DNA from: Avena insularis
Lineage: Eukaryota; Streptophyta; Magnoliopsida; Poales; Poaceae
DNA: 64,000 bases
NCBI GenBank assembly: GCA_023614405.1
Contig: CM042687.1
Span: 261,187,480 to 261,251,479 of the forward strand
Reading direction: 5' to 3'
Part shown: piece after piece, positions 21,774 through 33,747 of the stretch
Layout: the number at the start of each line of letters is the position of its first letter
Numbering within the stretch: the first letter of the stretch is position 1
Notes under the pieces: model-generated
The model's database searches: none
Told to the model about the DNA's origin: nothing
The model's input: the letters and a program-made list of their open reading frames with translations, nothing else
Position numbers and translations under genes: made by a program

Positions 21774-23247
21774 TGATGACCCACAAGAATAGGGGTGTAT
21801 CGTAGTACTTTCGATAAATAGGAGTGTCAATCCCAACGAGGAGCAGAAGGTGTTGACTAGTGGTATGGAGCAGGAAATCTCTATAAATATTTAGCAAACA
21901 TATTTTTTAGGGGTTTTCTGATAAAGCAAAGAAACAAAGTGCAAGTAGTAAAGACAAAAAACAAACACAACAAGTGTCCCAATCCTTTCTTAGCAAAGGA
22001 CAAGTCGGCGGAAATACTTATAAGGACCAAACGTACTCGAGGAAACATGGGAATACTGTCAAGTGCTTTCGCTTCAAATAGCTGAGTTGTCTTCTTTTGT
22101 ATTGTAAGTGTTGTGTGGGTGAACCTGTGCTAATGTATCGACCTTACTTGGACTAATACATACTTGCGATTAAACCCCCTACAATCATCCGCAACTACAA
22201 GAAAGTAATAAAGATATAAACCTAACCACAGCCTTAAACTCTGAGATCCTATACTCCCTTGTTCAATGGTGTCCTAACGGGGGTTCAGGTTTCTGTCACT
22301 CTGGAAACCCCACAATTAGTATCCAAATACACAATGCATTCCCCTAGGCCCATAAATGGTGAAGTATCATGTAGTCAATGTTCACATGACACCACTAGAA
22401 GAATAACACCACAACTTAAATACTAAACCATTGAATAATAACTCAACACAAATCCACTACTAACAACATGACTTCTCCCATGTCCTTAAGAACTAAACGA
22501 ACTACTCACAAGATATCATATGGATCAAGATCAAAGATGATATGGTGATGGATAACAATGTAAACATAAAAAATAATCCAATGGTCCCGCTCACAAGCAA
22601 CAACTACAATAGTAATCAACACCGGGAAAGTTTCCCCTAGATCTATGGAAGTATTCAACACAATTGTTACATCGGGATGGATTGGTGATGATAGTGCTGG
22701 TGGAGATGATGGTGTGGATGATGATGATGATCCCAATGAAGTCTAGCTTGATGATGGTGTTGATGGCAACGATCTCCCCTCTCTGGGAAGAAATTTCCCT
22801 GGAGGAAATCTGTCTGCCAGAGAGCTCTTTCTCTCTCGGTGTTTTCCGCCCCGTAGAGGCGGCGGAATCTTTCTGTGGTCGCTCTCCGTGTATTAGGGTT
22901 CCGAGGCCGGCCAGGTGTGCCATAACCACCCTAGGCATGGCCCAGGGGGACCCGTCCCTGGGGGGTGTGGGCCCCCTGTGGGCTAACTCCGCCTCCCCTT
23001 CTCGCTTCCTTCGTCTTCTGGGAAAATATAGTTTTCCATGATTTTTCTAGTATTTTTTTGATCTCCACGAAATTGCATCAAAACACTTTTTTTCCATCAG
23101 AAACCTGACTCCGGCAGTTCATCCTCCGAGAATCATCCAACATGCAAAAACAGAGGAAAAGACATAAGTAACACCTCATAACAAGACACATATCAGTGAA
23201 TAGAGGCAAATTATGATATAGAATGGTGATGCAAATTGGACGTATCA
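21774..23247 (-). repeat. 5' LTR of the minus-strand Gypsy element, promoter bases deleted
   Basis: 1474 bp, TGATGACCCAC...GGACGTATCA. It aligns along its length with 14771-16270 but lacks a net 32 bases at about 22905, the segment that holds the TATA box in the other LTR. It carries small insertions elsewhere, for example near 22352. As the 5' LTR it should drive transcription of the element, so the present copy is probably silent. Confidence 0.9.
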
Positions 23248-23905
23248 CTACGCTCACTAAAACCTTTGTGGAGAGTTTCTCTTTTTCTAACAGCCTGTTC
23301 AATCCAGATGTGTCTTTCAAAATCTATGACAGGCCTTACTACATGATATTGAATTTTTTTTGTGAGATCCTAGGTATTGGTACAGCTGGGACGGTGAAGA
23401 AGATTCCAGCTCAACCCACTAATTTGTTGAAGCTCTACCGTGGTATAACTATGATGATGACTGCAGAGCCCAGTGGGGAAAGATAAGAAATATTCAACTC
23501 CCTGCTATCAGGTATTTTGCATATTATCTTGCCACTAGTGTTCTTGGTAGGGAGAACACTAGCAATATTTCCAAATATCATTTGGCCTTCCTAGCTACTG
23601 CACTCAACAATGAAACCAAGTACAATCTTGGTTCTCTCATTGCTTGTCACTTAGCTACTAAGGGACCCATTTATGGGGGTATTATTGTTGCATGTGTTGT
23701 TGCTGCTTTAGACCTTGCTGTTGATCCAAATGATACAGATTTGGCTCCTTAGAGGCTTGATCTTGCTGCCATGAAAGCGCATCACTTTGTCACTGCTGGC
23801 TCTACCCTTGAGAGTCTGGTTTATAGAATGTTGTTTACTGACGGGGAAGAGAGAGATATTCCTCTGCCCCAAACCACTTTGTTCAGTATTTCCCAAGGAC
23901 CTTTG
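23248..23905 (+). pseudogene. Second ORF of the host element, part 2 (central)
   Basis: This continues the frame that stops at 10515. After the duplicated CTACG the codons read LTKTFVESFSF, then FKIYDRPYYM, NLLKLYRGI, a one-base shift near 23445-23460, then RNIQLPAIRYFAYYLATSVL, GRENTSNISKYHLAFLATAL, IYGGIIVACVVAALDLAVDP, a TAG at 23750, and RLDLAAMKAHHFVTAGSTLE. The frame reaches the solo LTR at 23906 after a codon for Leu. The conserved blocks match the gag-like second protein common in grass retroelement derivatives. It lies on the same strand as part 1. Confidence 0.75.
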
Positions 23906-26900
23906 TGTAAGGTTCCCAACCATTAATAAGGTAGAGTCCCCTGTGTTTACAATGCTAGTCCCTGGATCAATAGTTAGCATCCACAGTTAAGATGTAATAT
24001 CAAGAAACAAAGGTCATAATACAACTTTATAACTAGGAATAACATAATTTTATTACATCTTACATAGCTCATTTGGCTATTACATTACATTGCAGCAGAA
24101 TATCTATAAGCATGGGGTCCTTCATCTTCAAAGTGCCACAGGCAGACATGTTGGTTGTAGACTTTGTAATCCTAATCATCAAACTTTACTAACATCAATC
24201 AAACCTGCAACATACAAGTTACAGCCACAAGGGTCAATACATTTGAATTGTATTGGCAAGTGATACTATGGTAGTATAGTGGAGTCTATCATCTATATGC
24301 ATTTGGCTAAGTGGAGTTGAAGCTTGCATTGCTCAAAATAGATTTTTCCTTATCATTTGAAAACACTAAGTTTTTGCTTGACAAAAAAAATCACCCAAGG
24401 CATCTACCAATCAAAGATTGAAGATCCTTTAACCCTTGTTCAACCACAAATTTTTAACTTAGAAATTTGGATGATGAGATTCTTGATAGCTTCCATGTCT
24501 TGATGCTCAAATTGTCCTTTTCCAGGGACATGGCTAAGTACTTAGATTTTACACTCTACAGAGGTGGTGCACTTTCCCCACAAGACTTGGTTTCACCAAG
24601 ACAAGATCTTTCAGAAGCCTTTCCTTAGACCAAATGGACGCGTTCCAACCTATCATCCCACTACCACCAACTGTCCAAATGGCTAAGTTCTAGCAACCTA
24701 TATGATCCAGGCAGAGCCCATAATGCCAAGTGGCTGCACTTGAAGCTTCTCAACATTTGACATCTCAAATCTCTTTGTTCCTGGGTGGCAATCCACAAGT
24801 GTGATACACAAGGTAAACCATAGCCATGGGCCTTGTGTAACCACTCAACCAAAAACCACCAAGCAATTACCATTACACCCAGGTGATTCATTAACTTAGT
24901 TGTTTTATTAAACAAAAACACAAGTCCTCAGACTTAGAAATTTTCCATAGTATGAATGTATATATTCCACCCTTGTTTTCTATTAGCTAAGCTAAGCTTG
25001 ATAGTAGTAGGAATCTTAACTTAGGAAATTTTCTACTAAGGTTTCATCTACTAGGATTTCCCATAGCATGGTTTATACTTAGCAAAATTCCATGCAAGTT
25101 TTACTTAGAAAAATCACTAATGCATAGTGAAAGTAATGGGACAAAAGTATGAAGCATCACTTTCCTTTTTGGTAGAGTATAGGTTCACTCCTTGTCCTTG
25201 CAACAATCACACTCTTCAAGTCACTACAATTCAATCAAGCAAGGCACAATCTCAATCTATCAATCAAGCAAAACATCACATAAAATGATAAAGTCATGGT
25301 AATGCATGCAAGCATGCCAAGCTTTGTTTTATTTGAAAAAGTGGTTCCTAATGGGTCATAAACATTTGAAAACACCTAATGGTCATTTTATAAAGTGGAA
25401 AAGTCATTTGTAAAAGATTTCACTTTAATAAACCATTTTCAAAACAAGGTATCATTTTATGTGGTGTAGAAATGTTTTTACTAAGGCATTAATCTATAGG
25501 ATTCACAAGATAAGTTTTCAAGCCACAAATCTTTGTGTTTAGGTCAGAGAGTTTAAAACAAAACATTTCCCAAAGGTTTTCCTTCAAAACCATTTTTAAT
25601 AAATAAACCATATTTTTATTTGACTAGAATTGGTTTAAATCAAGGATTCATTCTTTTGTTTCTCCAAATACCTTTTTGAAACCACAAAGTGATTCCCATG
25701 GTCAGTAGGTTCAAAACAATCCATTTGCCAAAAATTTTATCCCCAAAATCATTTTTGAACAATTTTTATATCCTATACAAGCATACATATGTTTCTGCAA
25801 AAACAAACCATTCAACTGAAACTTTTTACTAAACAAATGGCATGGTTGGATAGGGCTTGCTTTTCTGAATCCATTGATATAAAATTTGCAAATTTCGGAC
25901 GTGTGGAACTAAAGTTATGGAATTTACAAAATTGAATCTCTAATAGATTCAAATCTGTTTTAAAACGAAGCCTGAGCCACGTGGCGCCTTTTTATTTGTT
26001 GATACCGTTTCATCTGGATCAATCACTAAGGATCGTTGGATCTAATGCGAATCGCATGGCTCAGATGCTCCCATACCCATTCGCTTAAGTCGTTCTGTCT
26101 ATGCCACAGGATGAGGATCCAACGGCCCACGTGTGTTTGACCAAAGGCTGGTGGCGCAGCGACGATGGCGGTGCTGGTGAAGCAGGAAGAGAGAGAGGCT
26201 GGGGATATGCTCACCGTGTTCGCAACATCGTGGGGAAGCTCAAGGAGGTTGTCGTTGCTGAAGGGGCGCACGGAGGTGAGGGTAATGGCTTGCCGGAGTT
26301 GCTCCTGGCGTCGGGTTCGTCTGCTTGATGACGGAGGCGATGACTGAGGGCGCGCTAAGACAAATGGAGAGCAGCGTTAGATGCGTGTGAGAGAGGAGAG
26401 TGTGAGAGTATCCATTAGAGGGTCCGGGGTGGTCTGGGCTCACCAGAAGATGTCGCCGGAGTCGAGGCAGGAGGCGGCGATGCTCCGATGTTGAGGTTGC
26501 CGAGGCTACGGTGCTCGCGCGGGTGTGCGGTTGGTGCTGGGAGATGCGCAAGAAGAGGGGTAGCAGGCTCGTGTGCTCTGGGAGGCGAGGGGCGGTTGGA
26601 CGGCGCCGGAATAGGCTGAAGAAGCTCATCGAAGCAGTGGTGCTCGAGCTTGAAATTGGGGCAGCTTGGAGGCAGAGGGGAGGCGGTGTCTGGGGGAAAA
26701 AGAATAGGGGAGGCAGGCGCTTTTACCTTGAGTGATGGCTGAAGTGCTTAACGCGATTAACGGGATTGAAGGAGCTATCAACGCGAAACGGCGAGGTGGG
26801 GAGTGGTCACCGCGGGTGAAGACGATGAACAGGAGGGGTGGGGTCGGTTGGTCAGCGAGAGAGAGGAGAGGGGAGTTGGGTCCACCGGTCCGCGTCTCTG

Positions 26901-27455
26901 CGGGTCCGTAAGGAGGTGCGAAACGTTTTTCTTCGGGAGAGAGAGGAGCTGGGCTGCTGGGCTTAGTGGGCTAGGATAGTTGGGCTGGGCCATTCGTCTC
27001 TTTTTTTGATTCAGAACTCTTTTTCTTTTTCTATTTCTTATTTCTGTTTTGAAATTCAATCAAACCATTCAAATAACAAATAAATTCAAAACAATCAAAC
27101 TTCCACCACACTTTGCATTTGAGTTTGGTTCTGTTTAACAACACAAATCCCAGTCCCAAAATAAAATAATATTTTTATTCTTTTTAGGATCTATTTAATA
27201 ATTAAATAAAATAGACTTTATTTATTAATTCAAATAGGATTTGTTTTATTTAAAATCTCCATTTGAAATCTAAATATTATCAAAACCAAATCAGTAGGTT
27301 TTATTTGAAAATGTAATACTTGGAAAACTTGCTTAAAATAATTTAACAAGTTTTTGATGTTTAATAAAAATGGTAAAACCTTTATTTTAATAAAATTTGG
27401 ATATTAATAAATCCTCATTATTTTGTTTAAATAAACCTTTACTCCTTTAATCAAA

Positions 27456-30400
27456 TGTCACATCCCAAGATTTTCCAAATCTTGTAATGTGAAAAATAAA
27501 ATAAACAAAATAAATTTTTGTTGAAAATCAGGGTGAAAAGAAACTTTTGTTTCTAAAAGGAAACTTAAAATCCCATCCTGAACAAACTTTGGTTAAATTT
27601 TGAATTCACAAATCCAAATCAAGAGAAATGCATTCCTCAAAGAATGTATCTGGAAATTTGAACACTTGGAAAATAAATCCAAAACCCTAAGCCCTAGTGG
27701 AATAAAAACCATTTCCAAGTTATCTCCAAATCCATGGATTTGATCCATACCAAAAATTGATCAACAAACATTCACAAATGATCAAGAAAGACAAATAGAA
27801 ATAATATAAGACCATAGAAACTGGTTTCACTTAATTTGGAACCATAAATAAAAATCTTATGGATTTAATAAAGGAATTGAATTTCCAAAGCCATTAAAGC
27901 CCTCATCTAAAATCCATACCAAGTGGTGAACAATAGATCCTAAAAGGATTCAAAAGGATAAACAAATAATAACTAAGATTTCACAAATTGGAATCACCAA
28001 GTTTGGATCTATAAATAAAAAGATATGGATTTTATAAGACAAAGATAAAAATATTAAATAAAGAATATTTAAAGACCAAATCAAATCTTGGCCTAATCCA
28101 TTAAGTAAATGGAGTGATTATAATCCCAATCCAAATAAAATAAAAGGATAAAGAATATTCCAAATAAAAATAAAATGGCAATAACCATTCTATCCCTATC
28201 TTAATAAGGACAAATCTCTAAATAAGAATACATGAGAAAATGATATTTGGAATTCACCCAAGTGGAGTAAAAGTTGTTTAATCAACTTAAATAAAATAAA
28301 ACCTCCAAATAAAAATTTGGGAATTAAAACTATATTAATTTCCATTGGAATTAAAACAATTACCCAATCTTAAATGATTAATAAATCATATTAGAATACT
28401 TTCCAAATAATTCAAGATGAATTATTTGAACCAACTAAACAAATAAAAACCTACTAAAAGGAATTGGGAAGTTTAAAGAATTCAAATGGAATTTTTATTA
28501 ATTAAATCAAACCCTATTTTATTAAATAACTAAAGATCCATTTTATTTAATTATTAAATGGATCCTAAAAAGAATAAAAATATTATTTTGAGATTTGGAT
28601 TATGTTGATAAACAGAACCAAATTCAAAGTACAAAGTTGAGTGATTGCTTGAATTGTTTGGATGGTTTGAATGTTTGAAATATTGATTGAATTTCAAAAC
28701 AGAAAAAGAATTAAAAAAAGGAAAAAGAAAACAGACAGAAAAAAATAGAGTTGGACCAGCCCAGCCCAGCAGCCCACTAAGGCCCAAAGAACCAGCCTTC
28801 CTCTCATGAAAAACGTTTCGCACCAATTAGTGAACCCACTCAGTCATAGACAACCGGGACCCACCCCACACTCTCCCCTTCACTGCCAAGCAGACCCACC
28901 CACCTGTTCCCACGCCCGAACCGTTTTTCTTCACCGCTTAAAGCCACGTTGACCGCGACGGTGGACCTCTCCAGCCTGATGTGACACCGGGTGGACCTCT
29001 CCCTCCTTTCTTTTTCCCACTGACCGTTGGACCCCACTCCTCCTGTTCTTCTTCTCACCCGCGCGACCCTGTCTCCCCTAGACCTCGCTGCCGTTGCTGC
29101 CATTCAAGCCGCGATCAATTCGCAGTAACGTCGTGCCTTAAACCTCGCCGTGACCACGCCCTTTTAAACGCCAGTGACCTCTCCTCCATTTCCCCCAGAC
29201 ACCGCCTCCCCTCTGCCTCCAGGCCGCCCCAATTTCTCTCTGTACCGCTGCTGCTCCGACGACCCTCTTCGCCGATTCCGGCCAACACATGCCCCCTCTC
29301 GCCTACCTCTGCACGCGAGCATGCTCTCCAGCACCTTGCGCATCTACCCATAACCTCAGCTAGCTCCCAGACTGAAGCTCGCCGACCGACCTCGACTCGC
29401 CTCCACCGTCTGCTTCCTCTCCGGCGAAGCCCACAGGTAGTTTCCGGCCGCCCCCCTAATTCTCGTTCACGCACACACATTCGCCGTGTCTTTGCGCATC
29501 TAACCGCATCGATTTCTTGCCCTCTGGTGGACAGCAGCCCCATCCCCGTCGTCAAGCCGAAGCTCCCGACGTCGCCACGAACTCCGGCGAGAGATTCCAC
29601 CTGACCCCGAGCGCCCCTCGCCCGACCAACACCTCCTCGAGCATCGTCGACCCCGAGCCGGTGAGCATCTTCCTCTCTCTCCTCACCTCCTGAAGCGTCG
29701 CCTCCGTCGTCGATCGCAAACCGCCGCTCCACCCGTCGGGCCATTTTTTTTGGCGATTCTGACCATTCGATTTAGATCGAACGAATAGGATAGATCCACT
29801 TAGTCGCGAAGAGGTATGATTTCTGGACCGTGCGATTAGATTTGATCCAACACCCCACAGCCACGATCCGGCCGAACCGGTATCGTCCAATAGAATACTG
29901 CCGCGTGTCCCTTGTTCTGTTTAAAAACAGATTTGAAAACAAAATTTCTTGCAAACTTCAAACCCTTGTATCTTTGGATCCACACGTCCAAAAATTACAA
30001 ATTTTCTGTCGTTGGATTTAGGAGAGCAAGACCTAACCAACCCTGCCTTTAGTTTAGCAAATAGTAACTGTTAGTTTGCTTGATTTTGCAGAAACATTTG
30101 ATTGCTTGTTTAGAGTAGAAAAATTGTTCAAAAATGTTTTTTGGGTTAAAACCTTTGCAAATTGGTTTGTTGTGACCTTACTAACCCTAGGAACCAACCC
30201 ATGATTTGGAAAATGATTTTGGAAAAGTTTAGAATGGATTACTTGGTTTATTCCATTTCTAGCCAAATAAAACTATAGTTTTGTTTATGAAAATTGGTTT
30301 TGAGTAAAAACTTTGGAGAAAATGTTTTGGACCAAACCTACTGACCCAAACACCAAGTTTTGCAATAGCAACTCATTTGGTGAAACAAAGTAATGATTCT

Positions 30401-32143
30401 TGATTTAAAACCATTTCTAGTCAAATAGAAATGTGGTTTATTTGTTAAAAATGATTTTGGAAGGAAACATTTGGAAAATGTGTTGTTTTAAACTCACTGA
30501 CCCCAAACCCCAAGTTTTGTGATTTGAAAACATACTTGGTGAACCCTATAGGTTAATGCCTTAGTAAAAATAACCTCTTTGCAAATGACTTTGCCATTTT
30601 GGTAAATGACCAATTTGGAACTTACAAAGTTTAGAAGCCTAGTGAAGACCATCCTTACAATAGAACCAACCTTTGCATGTTTATGCATGACTTAGATCCC
30701 ATTACTTTGTGTGTGAAAAATTGTTGTTTGACTTTGGTTTGGAATGTGAATTGAATTTGTGTTTGCTTGATTGGTAGATTAAGTTTGTGCCTTGCTTGAT
30801 TGATTTGTAGTGACTTGAAGAGTGTGATTGTTGCAAGGACAAGAAGTGAACTTATACCCTCTACCAAAAAGGCAAGTGATGCTTCATACTTTTGTCCCAT
30901 TATTTTCACTATGCATTAGTGATATTTCTAAGTAGGACTTGCATGGAATTTTATTTTGCTAAGTATAGACCTTGCTATGGGAAAACCTAATAGATGAAGC
31001 CTTAGTAGAAATTTCCTAAGTTAAGATTCCTACTACCTTCATGCTTAGCTTAGCTAATAGAAAACAAGGGTGGAATATATATTCATGCTATGAAAAATTA
31101 CTAAGTCTGTGGACTTATGTTTTGTTTAATAAAACAACTAAGTGAATGAATCACCTGGGTGGAATGGAAGGAATGGTTTGTGTTGTGTGGTTCACAAGGC
31201 CATGACCTGGCTTGTGTATCTCACTTATGGATGGCCACCCAGGAACAAAGAGATTTGAGATGTCAAATGTTGAGAAGCTTCAAGTGCAGCCACTTGGCAA
31301 TATGGGCTCTGCCTGGATCATAGGTTGCAATAACTTAGCCAAATGGACAGTTGGTGGTAGGGGAATGATAGGTTGGAACGCGTCCATGTTGGTCTAAGGG
31401 AAGGCTTCTGAAAGATCTTGTCTTGGGAAACCAAGTCTTACGGGAAAGTGCACCACCTCTGCAGAGTGTAAAACCTAAGTACTTAGCCATGTCCCTGGTA
31501 AAGGACAATTTGAGCACCAAGACATGGAAGCTTCAAGAATCTCATCACTCCAATTTCTAAATAAAACTTGTGGGTGAACAAGGGTTAAAGGGTCTTCAGT
31601 CTTTTGATTGGTAGATGCCCTGAGTGGATCTTCAGTCTTGGATTGGTAGATGCCTTGGGTGATTTGTGCCAAACAAAAACTTAGTATTTTCAAATGTTAG
31701 GGAAAAATCTATTTTTGAGCAATGCAAGCCTCAGCTCCACTTAGCCAAATGCATATAGATGATAGACTCCACCATACTACCATAGTATCACTTGCCAATA
31801 CAATTCAAATGTATTGACCCTTGTGGCTGTAACTTGTAATGTTGCAGGTTTGATTGATTTTAGTGAAGATTGATTGATTAGGATTACAAAGTCTACAACA
31901 AACATCTGCCTGTGGCACTTTGAAGATGAAGGACCCCATGCTTATAGTTATTCCGCTGCAATGTAATGTAAATAGCCAATGAGCTATGTTTGATGTAATA
32001 AAATTATTTTATTCCTGGTTATAAAGTTGTATTATGACCTTTGTTTCTTGATATTACATCTAAACTGTGGATGCTAGCTATTGATCCAGGGACTAGCATT
32101 GCAATCACAGGGATCTTTTCCTTTAATAAGGAGGGATCTTACA
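27456..32143 (+). repeat. 5' LTR of the short-bodied element
   Basis: TGTCACATCC...GGGATCTTACA, 4688 bp. It has an AT-rich U3 (to about 28750), a GC-rich island at about 28770-29800, then an R/U5 part ending with the block shared by all long LTRs here. A 30-base unit is duplicated at 31591-31620 and 31626-31655; the second LTR has the same duplication. The Pro/Ser-rich open frame at 28981-29604 and its antisense partner are products of GC composition and are not called as genes. Confidence 0.93.
29161..29169 (+). promoter_or_regulatory. Possible TATA-type box in the 5' LTR
   Basis: CTTTTAAAC is followed by a CT-rich stretch. It occupies the place of CTATATAAAC in the chromovirus LTR when the two GC islands are compared (both are followed by CCTCTCC and CATTTCCC). 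The second LTR has the same bases at 35432-35440. The match to a plant TATA box is weak. Confidence 0.35.
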
Positions 32144-32145
32144 GA

Positions 32146-32157
32146 TGGTATCAGAGC
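32146..32157 (+). other. Primer-binding site for initiator tRNA-Met
   Basis: TGGTATCAGAGC two bases after the LTR end at 32143; identical to the primer sites of the chromovirus and of the element at the left edge. Confidence 0.93.
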
Positions 32158-32861
32158 ATTGTGTTGCCTGTAGGATTTGTAACCCTAGGATTGGACAAAA
32201 ACCCTTAGACAATAGGAGTTGTCTTATTCCAAAAACCTATTTACAAAAAACACTTGTAAACTCTTTCCTCAACCATTTTGGTTTCAACTCTACATCTCTT
32301 CTATTTTCAAACTTGATGGAAAAAACCTACCCCATGACCAAAGACTACACCATGAGCAAAGGACTTCTTCAACTTCTTAAATTCTAATGACTTCAACTTC
32401 TTCAACTCTAATGACTTCAACATCTTCACCAAGGACTTCAATATTGGATATCACTAAGGACTACAAGTGAGACAAGAAATATTTCTCAAGACTTGAAGAC
32501 TAAGGAAACACAACTTAGAAGGAACCATCATCATCTTTGAAGTATATGTGACCAAGACACAAGAATTCTCCAAGGATACAAAGATCTTTTCAAGAAGAAT
32601 CAACTAAGGATGGAAAGATCACAAGTGAACCATATAGATGGACCACCATATTATAGTTAAGTCTAACACACCAACTTATGTGGTGTAACAAAAAAAATTT
32701 TTTTTTGGTTGCCTAAAGTTGTGCTTGAAACTTGTTGTTTGAGTGGAGTGTTTGTTTGTGATTGCTTGCACATTGCTTGTGTGAATTGTGATGTGTGTGT
32801 GATTAGGATTGATTCCCTTAGAAATCTTTTGTCTATTCTAATCCCAACCCAACCCAAACAG
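32158..32861 (+). other. Untranslated leader of the short-bodied element
   Basis: About 700 bases between primer site and gag-like ORF, AT-rich with many CTTCAA-type short repeats around 32340-32480. No coding region is supported. It may hold packaging signals. Confidence 0.6.
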
Positions 32862-33572
32862 ATGACTTCCCCAAGAAACTCCAACATCAAGGATGGTGAC
32901 AACAACAACAACCAAGAGAAGCACATGAGAGAACTCATAGCAACCCAAAACCAGTTGAGCCAAGAGACAACTCAGCTTCTAGCCAACAACAATGGATTAG
33001 ACCCAGCCATACAAAGGATTTTGAAACTTCAATCCCAATTGATACAAGGATTGGTTACTCAAATAATCAACATGAGAGAAAACTTTTCCCAAGGAGCTAA
33101 TGACAACAAGGATGACAAAGATGTTATTCTAGAAGGAACCCAAGCTTGCATTATCTATGAAGTCAAGGATCATGCACCCAAGGAACATGAAGATCAATGC
33201 CCCAAGAAGAGAGAAAGATCTCCCACTCATGAAGAATATGAACTAGAAGAACTCCTAGCTTTGGAGAGACCTAAAAAGAAGAAGAAGGACATAAGCCAGT
33301 TGCAATGTTACAATTGCAAAGAACCAGGACACTATGCAAGCAACTGTCCAGAAAAGATGAAGAACAAGTTGAACAAACCTATGAGGGATATCAGCCAAGT
33401 CACATGTTTCAAGTGCGGAAACAAAGGACACTACGCAGATGTTTGTCCAGAGAAGCCACCTCAAGACCTCAAACTTATAACCTGTTTAAAATGCAAGGAA
33501 CTAGGCCATTATGCAAAAAATTGTCCAGAAAAGTTGAACAAGCCTATGGAAAATCTCAACCTTGGCCCATGA
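32862..33572 (+). CDS. Gag-like protein with three CCHC zinc knuckles
   Basis: An open frame of 236 codons starts at ATG 32862 (MTSPRNSNIKDGDNNNN); the frame is open further upstream but this start fits the Gly/Asn-rich gag N terminus. It lacks a recognisable capsid domain. A Gln-rich helical N-terminal part (RELIATQNQLSQETTQLL) is followed by an acidic linker and a Lys-rich stretch. Three zinc knuckles follow: CYNCKEPGHYASNC, CFKCGNKGHYADVC and CLKCKELGHYAKNC, all C-x2-C-x4-H-x4-C. A fourth, decayed knuckle lies past the stop at about 33574-33620 (YGNKGHYAEVF). The knuckles are introduced by KKKDISQ- and RDISQV-type phrases also found in the chromovirus gag (KKDISQVECFKCKKMGH), so the ORF likely derives from a Tekay/Del gag. 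It probably binds element RNA. Confidence 0.75.
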   Translation: MTSPRNSNIKDGDNNNNQEKHMRELIATQNQLSQETTQLLANNNGLDPAIQRILKLQSQLIQGLVTQIINMRENFSQGANDNKDDKDVILEGTQACIIYEVKDHAPKEHEDQCPKKRERSPTHEEYELEELLALERPKKKKKDISQLQCYNCKEPGHYASNCPEKMKNKLNKPMRDISQVTCFKCGNKGHYADVCPEKPPQDLKLITCLKCKELGHYAKNCPEKLNKPMENLNLGP

Positions 33573-33747
33573 GTCAAGTATGGAAATAAAGGCCACTATG
33601 CAGAAGTTTTCCAAGATTCCAAGAAAGCCAAGATGTAGTTTAGTTGGAAAAATTTTAAGGGTGGTAGTACCCTAGATGCTTTGAGCCAACTTGTAACCCT
33701 AACCTTCCCAAATCTCGAGGACGAGATTTATTTTAAGGGTGGTAGCC
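33573..33747 (+). other. 3' end of internal region and polypurine tract
   Basis: It contains a decayed fourth knuckle, then CTCGAGGACGAGATTTATTT and AAGGGTGGTAGCC directly before the LTR at 33748. The CTCGAGGACGAG to purine-tract arrangement is typical of chromovirus 3' ends. Confidence 0.75.

Larger units (their letters stand above)
14771..23247 (-). mobile_element. Complete minus-strand non-autonomous Gypsy element (gag-protease plus second ORF)
   Basis: Two LTRs (14771-16270 and 21774-23247) enclose a 5.5 kb internal region on the minus strand. The perfect 5-bp duplication CTACG flanks it (14766-14770 and 23248-23252). Order in the element's sense: 5' LTR (21774-23247), tRNA-Asp primer site, gag, protease, spacer with hairpin and TATA box, second ORF (18772-18239), 3' non-coding domain (18238-16271), purine tract AAGCTTGGGAGAG, 3' LTR. 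There is no reverse transcriptase or integrase. Its 3' domain matches that of the plus-strand host element, so the two are related families. Confidence 0.92.

Noticed and set aside
28981..29744. Long Pro/Ser-rich open frame on plus strand and a similar Arg/Gly-rich one on minus strand
   Set aside because: Both lie in a GC-rich LTR island where stops are rare by composition; the frame length differs between the two LTR copies (35249-35938) and no domain is seen.
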